Shown here: one piece after another, positions 18,014-26,280 of the stretch | Position numbering within the stretch: the first letter of the stretch is position 1 | How the letters are laid out: the number at the start of each line of letters is the position of its first letter | Source: a virus | Reading direction: 5' to 3' (one strand) | IMG/VR virus record: IMGVR_UViG_3300025652_000122 | Location: 1-48,206 of that record | Length of the DNA: 48,206 bases | Made by a program: the position numbers and the translations under genes | The notes under the pieces: model-generated | Told to the model about the DNA's origin: nothing | Database searches by the model: none | Seen by the model: the letters and a program-made list of their open reading frames with translations, nothing else

Positions 18014-18346
18014 GTGCCAAATGTTTATGTAGTACAAGAGATGCCAAACCACGACATTGCTTCGGCGATGAAGTTTGGTGAGTTAAGGGTGCTTCTGCCC
18101 TCTAACACTCAAATTGCTTTTTCAACAGCCCCTGCGGTTCGGACTCTGCGCCGCAAACTTAGGGAATATACTGATGAAGATTACTTGCTTTTGACTGGTG
18201 ACCCTGTTGCAATTGGGTTAGTATGTGCAATCGCAGCAGCCTATAACGGTGGTCGGTACACGGCCTTGAAGTGGGACCGCCGCGAGAGGATGTATATACC
18301 CGTTAAACTAAACGTAACCGAGAATGGAGAAAGAGATGACTTCTAA
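18014..18346 (+). CDS. Conserved hypothetical early protein
   Basis: A 110-residue protein starting at GTG 18014, with AAAGGAT upstream. First gene of the rightward replication operon. The N-terminus MPNVYVVQEMPNHDIASAMKF is followed by mixed alpha/beta segments and DDF at the end. Similar small proteins accompany phage replication genes, but I know no function. It overlaps the next gene by 11 nt. Confidence 0.6.
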   Translation: MPNVYVVQEMPNHDIASAMKFGELRVLLPSNTQIAFSTAPAVRTLRRKLREYTDEDYLLLTGDPVAIGLVCAIAAAYNGGRYTALKWDRRERMYIPVKLNVTENGERDDF

Positions 18347-18896
18347 AATACAAGACATTTTTGAAGAGGACGCAGGCGCTCTGCAGATTAAGAACGAAGA
18401 CCTGTCTTCTGTTGGCAAACTTGCTAAGCGTGCCAAGGAGCTGGACAACGAGATCAAAGAGCTAGAGAGCGTAGTGTCCGAGCGCAAAGATCAACAGCGC
18501 AAGTTGTTGGAAGAAACAATCCCAGCTATGCTTGCTGAGCTGGGTATGACTTCATTCAAAATGGGCGATGGCTCACAGATTGATGTCAAGCCCTTTTACA
18601 GCGCTAGCATCAAAGAAGAAAACCGTGCGGAAGCCTACGAGTGGCTGCGCAATAACGGTTTCGATGACATCATTAAGAACACCGTCAGCGTTCGGTTTGG
18701 TCGCGGTGAAGACCAACTGTGCGATGGCTTACTAGTCCAATTGCGTGAGCAAAACTATCCAGTTGAGCAAGCGCAAAAGGTGGAATCCCAAACCTTAAAG
18801 GCTTGGGTCCGTGAAATGGTAGAGCGCGGAGGCGAGTTCCCTACCAAGCTGTTTGGCGCATACGTGGGTCAAAAAGCAACAATCAAATCAGCATAA
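18336..18896 (+). CDS. Conserved coiled-coil phage protein (DUF7173-like)
   Basis: A 186-residue protein; ATG 18336 (GGAG 6 nt upstream) is preferred over ATG 18324. Residues about 20-60 form a charged coiled coil (KLAKRAKELDNEIKELESVVSERK), followed by a compact domain with FKMGDGSQIDVKPFYSASI and EWLRNNGFDDIIKNTVSV. It resembles a family found beside phage SSB and primase genes (DUF7173-like by memory). It may bind DNA or partner the SSB-like protein encoded next; inferred from position only. Confidence 0.6.
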   Translation: MTSKIQDIFEEDAGALQIKNEDLSSVGKLAKRAKELDNEIKELESVVSERKDQQRKLLEETIPAMLAELGMTSFKMGDGSQIDVKPFYSASIKEENRAEAYEWLRNNGFDDIIKNTVSVRFGRGEDQLCDGLLVQLREQNYPVEQAQKVESQTLKAWVREMVERGGEFPTKLFGAYVGQKATIKSA

Positions 18897-18908
18897 AGGA
18901 AAACGAAA

Positions 18909-19685
18909 ATGGCTACGAAAAATGAAGTTGCAGTTAAATCTGAAAACGCAATGGTATTAGCAGGTGACTTTGAGGCGGACGCTTCAGGTGGTTTTGAGAG
19001 CATGCAGCAGGACGACTTTGCCCTGCCGTTCCTGCGCTTGTTGACCAACGTGTCCCCTGAGATCGGTGAGATTGACGGCGCGATGCCCGGCATGATCCTT
19101 AACTCTGTGACCAACCAATTGTTTGACGGCAAGAAAGGCGTGACTGTTATCCCATGCGCTTACGTTCGTCAATACATTGAATGGGCACCGCGTGGTAGCG
19201 GATCAGGCGCACCGTTGGCTATCTACCCGGCCACGTCCGACATCCTAAGCCGCACGCACCGCGAACCGGGCGACAACAAAGACTACTTGGACAATGGCAA
19301 TTACATTGAGAACACGGCGAACCATTACGTCATGATCATCAATGATGATGGCATCCCCGAGGCAGCTTTGATTGTCATGAAGTCAACGCAGTTGAAGAAG
19401 TCCCGCAAGTGGAACAGCATGATGATGTCCACAAAGATGATGGGCAAGAATGGTCCTTACACTCCCCCCATGTATTCGCAGGTATACCGCCTGACGACGC
19501 AGGGCGAGTCGAACGACAAGGGCAAGTGGTTTGGCTGGGAGATCGAGCGCATCGGCCCAATCGAAGACATGAATGTCTACCACGCAGCAAAGGCGTTTGC
19601 TCTGCAGATCGGTGCAGGCGATGTCAAGGTGAAGCATGAGGGCGATGTGCCTACAGCAGGGAACGTTGCAGACGCGCCGTTCTAA
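18909..19685 (+). CDS. Putative ssDNA-binding protein with Pro-Phe tip
   Basis: A 258-residue protein with AAGGAAAAC before the ATG. An acidic N-terminus is followed by DDFALPFLRLLTNVSPEIGEIDGAMPGMI and a beta-rich body (about 45-215), a pattern common in phage proteins located between replication genes. The C-terminus is VADAPF, comparable to the acidic Pro-Phe tip of bacterial SSBs that recruits partners. Followed by a hairpin that could set its level above that of the primase. The SSB role is likely from context but not proven. Confidence 0.55.
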   Translation: MATKNEVAVKSENAMVLAGDFEADASGGFESMQQDDFALPFLRLLTNVSPEIGEIDGAMPGMILNSVTNQLFDGKKGVTVIPCAYVRQYIEWAPRGSGSGAPLAIYPATSDILSRTHREPGDNKDYLDNGNYIENTANHYVMIINDDGIPEAALIVMKSTQLKKSRKWNSMMMSTKMMGKNGPYTPPMYSQVYRLTTQGESNDKGKWFGWEIERIGPIEDMNVYHAAKAFALQIGAGDVKVKHEGDVPTAGNVADAPF

Positions 19686-19690
19686 TTAAT

Positions 19691-19720
19691 GGGGACGCCT
19701 GAACAGGCGTCCCCTTCTAT
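19691..19720 (+). terminator. Hairpin between SSB-like and primase genes
   Basis: A 10-bp perfect stem (GGGGACGCCT 19691-19700 with AGGCGTCCCC 19705-19714), GAAC loop, then TTCTATAT. The U-tract is poor, so it probably acts as a partial terminator or as a 3' stabiliser of the upstream message. It ends just upstream of the primase start. Confidence 0.65.
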
Positions 19721-19733
19721 ATAGAGAGTATTG

Positions 19734-21269
19734 ATGACCGATCAACTAAAAAGATTCCAAGCGATATTCAAGGGCTTGGATATTGCCTATGGCACATATG
19801 TAATTAAGTCGGAGCGCAATGATGGAAAGCAAGCAGGGAAAGCCACGGTGGTTAGAAAACCGCCGACCGATGACCTTTGGGAGAAGCATCTTGGCGGTGT
19901 TGAGCCTTCCCTTGGAATTATTCCTATACGTGCTGATAATAGTTGTATATGGGGCTGTATTGACATCGACCAATATCCTCTGGACCATAAGGGTCTGGTG
20001 GAAAAAGTTAGTCAACTAAAACTTCCACTGGTTGTATGCCGCAGTAAATCTGGCGGTGCGCACGTCTTTCTTTTTACGAAAGAACCGATACCCGCTGCGG
20101 AGATGCAGGAGTATCTGAAGAATGCGGCTGCTCTGCTCGGAGAAGCTGGGCGCGAAATATTTCCAAAGCAATCTGAAATTCTTGTTGACCGTGGCGACAC
20201 GGGAAACTTTTTGAACCTGCCATACTTTGGCGGGGATGCAGGGACACGCTATGCCTTCCACCCCAATGGCGAATCCGCCAGCCTCGAAGAATTCTTTCAG
20301 CTCTACGACGAGAACGTCCAAGAGCTACCAGTTAAAATCCCGGAACCTCCAGCACAAGCGGAAAGTCCCATTAAAGATGGTCCGCCTTGCTTGCAGGCTC
20401 TTTGTGCTCAAGGGTTTCCCGAGGGGACTCGCAACAATGGACTATTCAACATTGGTGTCTACCTTAAAAAAGCACACCCCGATGACTGGGAAGATAAGAT
20501 GGTGGAATACAACTTCAAGTACGTGTCGCCGCCTCTCCCGAATAACGAAGTTCAAGTGGTCCTAAAGCAGGCCGGGAAAAAAGATTACCAGTACAAGTGC
20601 AAAGATGTACCGCTCAATGCTTTCTGTAATAGCGGTCTGTGCCGCACGCGCAAGCATGGTATCGGATCTAACGGTCCTGATGCGCCGCAAATGTCTTCTC
20701 TGTCTAAGTATGCAAGCGAGCCGCCGCTGTGGTTCCTTGATGTAAATGGACGCCGCGTAGAACTGGATACAGATAGCTTGTACAACCAGATGGCTTTTCA
20801 AAAAGCATGCATGGAGAAGCTCAACCTTGTGCCTCCGACCCTGCGTAAACAGGATTGGGAACAACTGCTTAACGCGCTACTGAAAGAAATGGTAGAGACG
20901 CAAGCAATCACCGAGGCGAGCGAAGACACAAGCATCACGGGCCGCTTTACCGATCTTCTAGAAGAGTTCACCACGCACATGCAACAGGCACTCGACCGAG
21001 AAGAAGTGATCATGGGCCGACCATGGCGTGATGATGATGAAGCTAAGACGTACTTCCGGATCAAGGATCTAGAGGGCCACTTAAAGCGCAACTCCTTCCT
21101 TGGGCTTAGCGCACCTAAGATGGCTCAGCGCCTGCGTGACATGGGCGGCGAACCAATCTCTATGTTTATTAAGGGCAGGACAATCCGCTGCTGGCGCATA
21201 CCGAGCTTTGATAAACAGGACTCGCCGTTTGAATCGCAGACTAAGCGATCTACTGAAGCACCGTTCTAG
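19734..21269 (+). CDS. Archaeo-eukaryotic-type (AEP) DNA primase
   Basis: A 511-residue protein starting at ATG 19734 (TTG 19731 directly before it is possible). AEP catalytic signatures: CIDIDQY with Asp77 and Asp79 (metal ligands), SKSGGAHVFLF (104-114) with His110, and the NLPYFGGDAG segment after it, as in AEP primases of the TOTE/primpol class. Residues about 215-330 resemble a PriCT-like helical linker plus a Cys-containing stretch (YKCKDVPLNAFCNSGLC). It would make primers for the family A polymerase downstream. C-terminus STEAPF echoes the SSB-like tail. Confidence 0.82.
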   Translation: MTDQLKRFQAIFKGLDIAYGTYVIKSERNDGKQAGKATVVRKPPTDDLWEKHLGGVEPSLGIIPIRADNSCIWGCIDIDQYPLDHKGLVEKVSQLKLPLVVCRSKSGGAHVFLFTKEPIPAAEMQEYLKNAAALLGEAGREIFPKQSEILVDRGDTGNFLNLPYFGGDAGTRYAFHPNGESASLEEFFQLYDENVQELPVKIPEPPAQAESPIKDGPPCLQALCAQGFPEGTRNNGLFNIGVYLKKAHPDDWEDKMVEYNFKYVSPPLPNNEVQVVLKQAGKKDYQYKCKDVPLNAFCNSGLCRTRKHGIGSNGPDAPQMSSLSKYASEPPLWFLDVNGRRVELDTDSLYNQMAFQKACMEKLNLVPPTLRKQDWEQLLNALLKEMVETQAITEASEDTSITGRFTDLLEEFTTHMQQALDREEVIMGRPWRDDDEAKTYFRIKDLEGHLKRNSFLGLSAPKMAQRLRDMGGEPISMFIKGRTIRCWRIPSFDKQDSPFESQTKRSTEAPF

Positions 21270-21280
21270 GAGAATTACTG

Positions 21281-21514
21281 ATGCTAAAAATTGATGGACA
21301 CGACAACGCGATCCTTGGCCCAGCGCTGGTCTGGGGCGGCAATGGCCGCACCGATGTTCTGGTCTACGACGGCGAAATTATTCGCAATAACCTGATGGAC
21401 GAGGGCATGGGCATAGATGAGGCTCGTGAGTACATTGAATTCAACATCGAGGGCGCATATGTCGGAGAAGACACGCCTGTGATTGTTTGGACATTGGACA
21501 TTTGGGATGAGTAA
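21281..21514 (+). CDS. Small acidic hypothetical protein
   Basis: A 77-residue protein with TAGGAGAATTACTG before the ATG. It is strongly acidic, with MLKIDGHDNAILGPALVWG at the start and a C-terminal VWTLDIWDE. Overlaps the UvrD-like helicase start by 8 nt, so the two are coupled. The short alpha/beta layout is seen in many phage replication operons; no function known to me. Confidence 0.65.
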   Translation: MLKIDGHDNAILGPALVWGGNGRTDVLVYDGEIIRNNLMDEGMGIDEAREYIEFNIEGAYVGEDTPVIVWTLDIWDE

Positions 21515-23009
21515 TGTCAACAAAATCTTCGGCCCTCCCGGGGCCGGGAAAACCACATACCTGCTCAACGTAGTTGACAAGGAGCTGGGTGATGGCGTTG
21601 CCTCAGAAAGAATAGGGTATTTTTCTTTCACGAGAAAGGCCTCCACCGAGGCACGCGACCGTGCGATCAAGAAGTTTCCGCATTTGAATGCTAAGACAAA
21701 CTTCCCGTATTTCCGCACCCTACACAGCCTCGCGTTCCACAGCCTTGCCGTGCGAACCGATGACATGATGCAGGCAGAGCACTTCAAAGACTTTGCAATG
21801 CAAGCAGGCATCGAGCTGAACATTGCACGCGACGAGGAGCTGGACTTTGTCAAAACCGACAACCCTATCCTTAACGAGATTAACCTTGCGCGGATCAAGG
21901 GCCTTGACCTGCGCCAGCATTACAACCAATCAGGCCTCGACATCGAGTGGCACCACTTCGAGTTTGTAGAGCGCAGCTACCGGCACTACAAAAGTAGCAG
22001 AGGCCTGCTGGACTTCACAGACCTGCTGGAGCTGATCGTTTCCGAGCCCGACCGCCTACCTGAACTGGAAGTGCTAATCGTTGATGAAGCACAAGACCTG
22101 TCCCGCTTGCAGTGGCGCATGGTTGAAGAACTATCGAAAAAGTCTAAGCGCACATTCATTGCAGGGGACGACGACCAAGCCGTGTTTACATGGGCCGGGG
22201 CAGATGTCAACAGCTTCCTGTCCTTCGGCGGCAACATCACCGTACTAGATCAATCCTACCGCGTACCAGCGACCGTGCACCGACTGGCCGATGCCATCGT
22301 ACAGCGCATTAGGCACCGCCAAGAAAAGGTGTGGAAGCCGCGTGACTTCGACGGCTCAGTACTGACGTACCACCGCTTTGAAGACGTTCCCGTGGGCCAA
22401 GGCCAATGGCTCATCCTTGGCAGTACAAACTACCTTCTCAACCCCGTGCATGAGTGGCTGAAAACCATGGGCATCCTTTTTGAGCGCAATGGGGTATCCA
22501 GCATTACAGATGCCGTCTACAATGCTGTGCTCAATTGGGAACGACTTAGAAAGGGAACCGCTATCAGCTACGAGGCCGTTAAAACCGTCTACCGCTATCT
22601 GGATACAGAGGCAGTTGAGCGGGGGCACAAAACCTTTAAGCACGGCGACCCTACCCTGCTCTACGGGATGCAGGAATTGCAGAGTAAATATGGACTCAAG
22701 ACTGATCTGATATGGCATCAGGCCTTGACCAAGATCGCTGACGATAAGCGCGACTACCTGATCTCGGTCCTGAAGCGCGGCGGCAACTTCTCAGACATGC
22801 GCCGAGTGCGACTGTCTACGATTCACGGAGCAAAGGGCGGGGAGGCGGACAATGTCTTACTGCTCATGGACCTTTCGCCCAAGTTTGCAAAAGAATATGC
22901 CCACAACTCGGACAATATCCACCGGCTGTTTTATGTCGGCGTGACCCGGGCTAAACAATCACTTCACCTTGTAATGCCCCAGAAAATAGAAAAAGGATTC
23001 AGACTTTGA
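21507..23009 (+). CDS. UvrD/PcrA/Rep-like superfamily 1 DNA helicase
   Basis: A 500-residue SF1A helicase. Motif I GPPGAGKTT (9-17, Lys15), motif Ia FTRKAS (41-46), TLHSLAF (71-77), motif II VDEAQD (192-197), motif III GDDDQAVFTWAGA (220-232), motif IV QSYRVP (249-254), motif V TIHGAKGGEAD and motif VI RLFYVGVTRAK (473-483, Arg481). Shorter than bacterial UvrD because the accessory subdomains are reduced. Likely the replicative or fork helicase of this phage, 3'-5' by family. ATG 21507 is chosen because the upstream in-frame codons overlap the previous gene. Confidence 0.9.
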   Translation: MSNVNKIFGPPGAGKTTYLLNVVDKELGDGVASERIGYFSFTRKASTEARDRAIKKFPHLNAKTNFPYFRTLHSLAFHSLAVRTDDMMQAEHFKDFAMQAGIELNIARDEELDFVKTDNPILNEINLARIKGLDLRQHYNQSGLDIEWHHFEFVERSYRHYKSSRGLLDFTDLLELIVSEPDRLPELEVLIVDEAQDLSRLQWRMVEELSKKSKRTFIAGDDDQAVFTWAGADVNSFLSFGGNITVLDQSYRVPATVHRLADAIVQRIRHRQEKVWKPRDFDGSVLTYHRFEDVPVGQGQWLILGSTNYLLNPVHEWLKTMGILFERNGVSSITDAVYNAVLNWERLRKGTAISYEAVKTVYRYLDTEAVERGHKTFKHGDPTLLYGMQELQSKYGLKTDLIWHQALTKIADDKRDYLISVLKRGGNFSDMRRVRLSTIHGAKGGEADNVLLLMDLSPKFAKEYAHNSDNIHRLFYVGVTRAKQSLHLVMPQKIEKGFRL

Positions 23010-24871
23010 AAACAATGCCAATGTTTCCCATCGCAACAGAGTGGGTGGCCCCGGAGATTTTCCCTAACCTATCTACCGCAAAGGAGATTGCAATTGACTT
23101 GGAAACTTGTGACCCTAATTTGGAGAAGTTTGGGCCCGGTTGGCCTAGAAATGACGGCTTTATTGTTGGCTACGCGGTTGCTGTAGACGGCTGGAGCGGT
23201 TATTTTCCCATTGCCCATGCCGGAGGTGGGAACCTTGATAAAAAACGCGTAGAGCGCTGGATAAAGGACGTGATGGCCCTTCCATGCGACAAGATCATGC
23301 ACAACGCCGCTTACGACTGCGGCTGGCTACGCGCAGCAGGGTTCGAGGTCAATGGACGCGTCTATGACACCATGCTCGCCGCACCCCTGATCGATGAGAA
23401 CCGCTACTCCTTCGCCCTAAACTCCCTTGGCTTTGACTACCTCAAAGAGATTAAGTCAGAGCAGGGCCTGAAACAGGCTGCCAACGACTTTGGTGTACAC
23501 CCAAAAAAGGAATTGTGGAAGCTCCCGGCCATGTATGTAGGCAACTACGCTGAGCAAGATGCAGCCCTGACCTTGAAACTGTGGCATTACATGAAGACCC
23601 AACTGCGCAAAGAAGAAGTGGAATCCATCTTTCAGCTGGAAACCGATGTGTTCCCTGTGCTGTTGGACATGACCTACAAGGGTATCCGCTTTGACCGTGT
23701 CAAGTGCGAGACACTTATCGGGGAACTTCAGAAGCGGGAGAAGCAGCTGCACAAGGATATAAAAGCCATGGCGGGATCTTCTGTCGATATTTGGGCCGCA
23801 GCCAGTATCGCCCATGCGTTTGACTCCCTCAACTTGTCTTATCTCAAGACAGCGAACGGCCAACCCAGCTTTACCAAAGGCTTTTTAGACTCATGTGAGC
23901 ATCCAGTCGCTAAATTAATCGTCGAAGCTCGGGAAACAAACAAGACACACAGCACTTTCTTGCAGCCCTACCTCGACTTCAGCGAAAAAACCGGGCGAAT
24001 CCACCCGCATGTCAACCAAATGCGCTCGGATGACGGCGGCACGGTTACCGGACGACTGTCCATGGCCCAACCTAACCTACAGCAGGTCCCTGCCCGCCAC
24101 GAAATCATCGGACCCATGGTCCGCGGACTGTTCCTTCCAGAAGAGGGCGACGTGTGGGCCTCTTGTGACTTCTCGTCCCAAGAACCACGGCTCTTGGTAC
24201 ATTACGCCAGCCTGCTCGATCTTCCCGGTGCCAGTAACATGGTTGACGCCTACCAAAACGACCCGGACACGGATTTCCACCAAATGGTTGCCGATATGGC
24301 CGGAATTAAGCGTAAACAGGCAAAAACCATTGGCCTTGGCTTGATGTACGGCATGGGTAAGGCTAAATTAGCTAATGAGTTGGACTTGGATGTGACAGAA
24401 GCTACAGAATTGATACAGCAGTTCCATAGAAACGTGCCGTTCCTAAAGGGTACAGTCAATGCAGTCATGGGCCGCATCGATCATCCGGCAACTGGCGGTG
24501 CAATTCGCACGCTTTTGGGCCGTAAATGCCGCTTTCCGCTGTGGGAACCCGTCGAATGGGGCGTCAACAAGGCTTTGCCCCGCGAACAAGCAGTCATTGA
24601 ATATGGACAACGGATCAAGCGCTCAGGCACCTACAAGGGCCTGAACCGACTGATTCAAGGATCGGCTGCCGACCAGACAAAGAAAGCCATGCTGGCGCTA
24701 CATTCCGCAGGCTATCGATGCCTACTGCAGGTGCATGATGAAGTTGTGATCAGCGTGCCCGAAAAAAAGGACGCTATAGAAGCGTCCAAACTCATGGTCA
24801 ATGCGGTTGAATTAGCCGTCCCCAGCAGGGTTGACGTAGAAGTCGGTCCAAACTGGGGCGCGGCTAAATAA
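23006..24871 (+). CDS. Family A DNA polymerase with 3'-5' exonuclease domain
   Basis: A 621-residue PolA-type replicase. The exonuclease domain has AIDLET (Asp31, Glu33), NAAYDCGW (Asp104) and YAEQDAAL (Asp185). The polymerase domain has motif A SCDFSSQEPR (Asp388), motif B RKQAKTIGLGLMYG (Lys440, Tyr448) and motif C QVHDEV (His577, Asp578, Glu579). Leu444 occupies the position of E. coli Phe762. No 5'-nuclease domain. TTG 23006 is preferred because AAAGGA lies 9 nt upstream; it overlaps the helicase stop. ATG 23015 is the alternative. Confidence 0.95.
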   Translation: MKTMPMFPIATEWVAPEIFPNLSTAKEIAIDLETCDPNLEKFGPGWPRNDGFIVGYAVAVDGWSGYFPIAHAGGGNLDKKRVERWIKDVMALPCDKIMHNAAYDCGWLRAAGFEVNGRVYDTMLAAPLIDENRYSFALNSLGFDYLKEIKSEQGLKQAANDFGVHPKKELWKLPAMYVGNYAEQDAALTLKLWHYMKTQLRKEEVESIFQLETDVFPVLLDMTYKGIRFDRVKCETLIGELQKREKQLHKDIKAMAGSSVDIWAAASIAHAFDSLNLSYLKTANGQPSFTKGFLDSCEHPVAKLIVEARETNKTHSTFLQPYLDFSEKTGRIHPHVNQMRSDDGGTVTGRLSMAQPNLQQVPARHEIIGPMVRGLFLPEEGDVWASCDFSSQEPRLLVHYASLLDLPGASNMVDAYQNDPDTDFHQMVADMAGIKRKQAKTIGLGLMYGMGKAKLANELDLDVTEATELIQQFHRNVPFLKGTVNAVMGRIDHPATGGAIRTLLGRKCRFPLWEPVEWGVNKALPREQAVIEYGQRIKRSGTYKGLNRLIQGSAADQTKKAMLALHSAGYRCLLQVHDEVVISVPEKKDAIEASKLMVNAVELAVPSRVDVEVGPNWGAAK

Positions 24872-24895
24872 AAAGAGGGCCATTGCCCTCTTTTT
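24871..24895. terminator. Bidirectional terminator between replication and leftward operons
   Basis: Perfect stem AAAAGAGGGC (24871-24880) with GCCCTCTTTT (24885-24894), CATT loop. A-tract and T-tract flanks let it work both ways, ending the polymerase message and the leftward small-gene operon, whose last gene stops at 24921. Confidence 0.92.
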
Positions 24896-24920
24896 AAAAC
24901 AGGTACTCCAGATCAGTTTC

Positions 24921-25073
24921 TTAATAACAATTTGTGTTGCAATTGTTACCGTAGCAGCATGTCGTGCATGACGTATACTTGCCGTTGGCGTAGTAGGTAT
25001 GTGTAGCACATGCCGCAAACACCGCCGTATTGGCGCACAGCACTAAAGCTAAAGCAATTACGTTTTTTACCAT
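24921..25073 (-). CDS. Exported cysteine-rich microprotein, 50 aa
   Basis: The ORF reads MVKNVIALALVLCANTAVFA, a textbook signal peptide with A-x-A-type cleavage (VFA|AC), followed by a mature part of about 30 residues holding six cysteines (22, 36, 39, 40, 45, 49) in a C-x2-CC-x4-C-x3-C core. AAAGGA lies 8 nt before the ATG. It is the last gene of the leftward operon, 12 nt after the DUF3310 gene. The sequence suggests a disulfide-bonded or metal-binding periplasmic or secreted peptide; no family recognised. Candidate roles are envelope modification, superinfection exclusion or inhibition of a host envelope factor. Confidence 0.75.
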   Translation of the reverse strand: MVKNVIALALVLCANTAVFAACATHTYYANGKYTSCTTCCYGNNCNTNCY

Positions 25074-25085
25074 TTCAATTTTCCT

Positions 25086-25337
25086 TTAGGTTACATCTTC
25101 ACCACGAAATGTGGTATCTGGGACAATCTCCAACAGCTTGTCCAAGTAATGCCTCGCTTTTAACAAATCGGCGCGAGGCGTGCCCTTCTCCTTGTAACGG
25201 CTTACATATTTGACAATGTTCCCCTCCAAGTAGCCTAGGTTGTTCGACACAATGTAGTCCCAAGGCTGTATGGCCTTGGACTTGTAATGGTCCCCAGAGA
25301 CCTGTGTTTGGTTTGCTGAGACGGAGTTATTGCTCAT
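25086..25337 (-). CDS. DUF3310 (SaV-like) protein
   Basis: An 83-residue protein with the DUF3310 signature: DHYKSKAIQPWDYIVSNNLGY, GNIVKYVSRYKEKG and DLLKARHYLDKLLE. This family is widespread in phages and sometimes called nucleotide kinase-like, without a firm biochemical role. ATG 25337 with GAGG 6 nt upstream is preferred over ATG 25349. Overlaps the previous gene by 11 nt. Confidence 0.88.
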   Translation of the reverse strand: MSNNSVSANQTQVSGDHYKSKAIQPWDYIVSNNLGYLEGNIVKYVSRYKEKGTPRADLLKARHYLDKLLEIVPDTTFRGEDVT

Positions 25338-25551
25338 CTTCGTCCTCATTCATTAAAGCTAAACGGGTTAGCGCATAAATATGCTCAAGTTTATGGCGAA
25401 GACGCAGCGCTTCGTCCAAAGCATTATCCAGCCGCGCACGCAGCACCCGGTTCTCCCTGTGAAGTTCCAGCTGCGCTAACTGCTGCATGTGCGTCTCATT
25501 GCGCAGATCAGCCACTTCCAAATCCAAACGCTCAAACTCTGCTCGATCCAT
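25327..25551 (-). CDS. Small coiled-coil protein
   Basis: A 74-residue protein starting at ATG 25551 (AAGGATACGAAG upstream). Almost entirely one charged amphipathic helix (LDLEVADLRNETHMQQLAQLE and following), consistent with a dimeric coiled coil, with an acidic end EDEDEQ. Overlaps the upstream gene by 20 nt and the next by 11 nt. Function unknown. Confidence 0.65.
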   Translation of the reverse strand: MDRAEFERLDLEVADLRNETHMQQLAQLELHRENRVLRARLDNALDEALRLRHKLEHIYALTRLALMNEDEDEQ

Positions 25552-25984
25552 CTTCGTATCCTTCCCTAAAAATAAACTTACTGCCAACCCTACTTGGGCA
25601 TTTTAAAAAGTCATTGCACCCGGGGCGCGTGTCTTCCGGATTAAACGAATTGCCTGTGTATGGACCTACCGGCACAAACCGAGTAACCTTCGTCGCCTTA
25701 GTCACCTCAATCAAGTCTAAAGGAAATTTAGACTGCAGCTCAAGATACCTCTCGAAACCCTTGTCAGTAAGCCTTACCATCTCACCCCGTTGCTCGGCCC
25801 ACCCACCACGGAGCATGGGGTCCGCAACCATTTTGGTCCACATGGCCTTGCTCTGATTGATCGAATGGGTCTTACCATAAAGACCCTGATCCCCAAAAAG
25901 CGGCGCTTCCCCATTAGTCAACCAACCCAAAAACCGATGCGCACACGTCTTCGGCTTTGGAATAAATATTTTTGTATAACTCAT
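25532..25984 (-). CDS. Hypothetical protein
   Basis: A 150-residue protein beginning MSYTKIFIPKPKTCAHRFLGW. The N-terminal half (about 15-85) has a helix-turn pattern ending GWAEQRGEMVRLTDKGFERY, which looks like a winged-helix recognition segment, but this is weak. The C-terminal part is Pro/Gly/Asn-rich. Start overlaps the preceding stop (ATGA at 25984). No family recognised. Confidence 0.6.
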   Translation of the reverse strand: MSYTKIFIPKPKTCAHRFLGWLTNGEAPLFGDQGLYGKTHSINQSKAMWTKMVADPMLRGGWAEQRGEMVRLTDKGFERYLELQSKFPLDLIEVTKATKVTRFVPVGPYTGNSFNPEDTRPGCNDFLKCPSRVGSKFIFREGYEDGSSRV

Positions 25985-26280
25985 GACAATCTAACTCCTT
26001 GTTTTTGTATCAACTCCGACTGTTCCTTTGCGATCTCCATCTCAGCAATGTCAGTCACACTCTGCATCAGGCTCATGATCGTCGCCGACTCCGTCATCTG
26101 CACAAGCAAAATCAACTGCTCCAACTGCGTGAAGTTAAATGAACTCCAGTCCAAGTTGTCCTCCTCCGCAGGCAATAACCCCGCTGCGCGGATCAAGGCC
26201 ACCGACATCTCCCTGTTCACATGGGGCTCCTTTAGTTTCAAATTCTTCAATGTGTCTATCTCATGCTGCATATAGTTCAT
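25981..26280 (-). CDS. Hypothetical helical protein
   Basis: A 99-residue acidic helical protein (MNYMQHEIDTLKNLKLKEPH at the start; SFNFTQLEQLILLVQMTESA in the middle). ATGA overlaps on both sides show it belongs to the coupled leftward train. Function unknown. Confidence 0.65.
   Translation of the reverse strand: MNYMQHEIDTLKNLKLKEPHVNREMSVALIRAAGLLPAEEDNLDWSSFNFTQLEQLILLVQMTESATIMSLMQSVTDIAEMEIAKEQSELIQKQGVRLS

Noticed and set aside
21284-21898. 204-codon leftward ORF
   Set aside because: Antisense to the small acidic gene and the UvrD-like helicase; no recognisable content.
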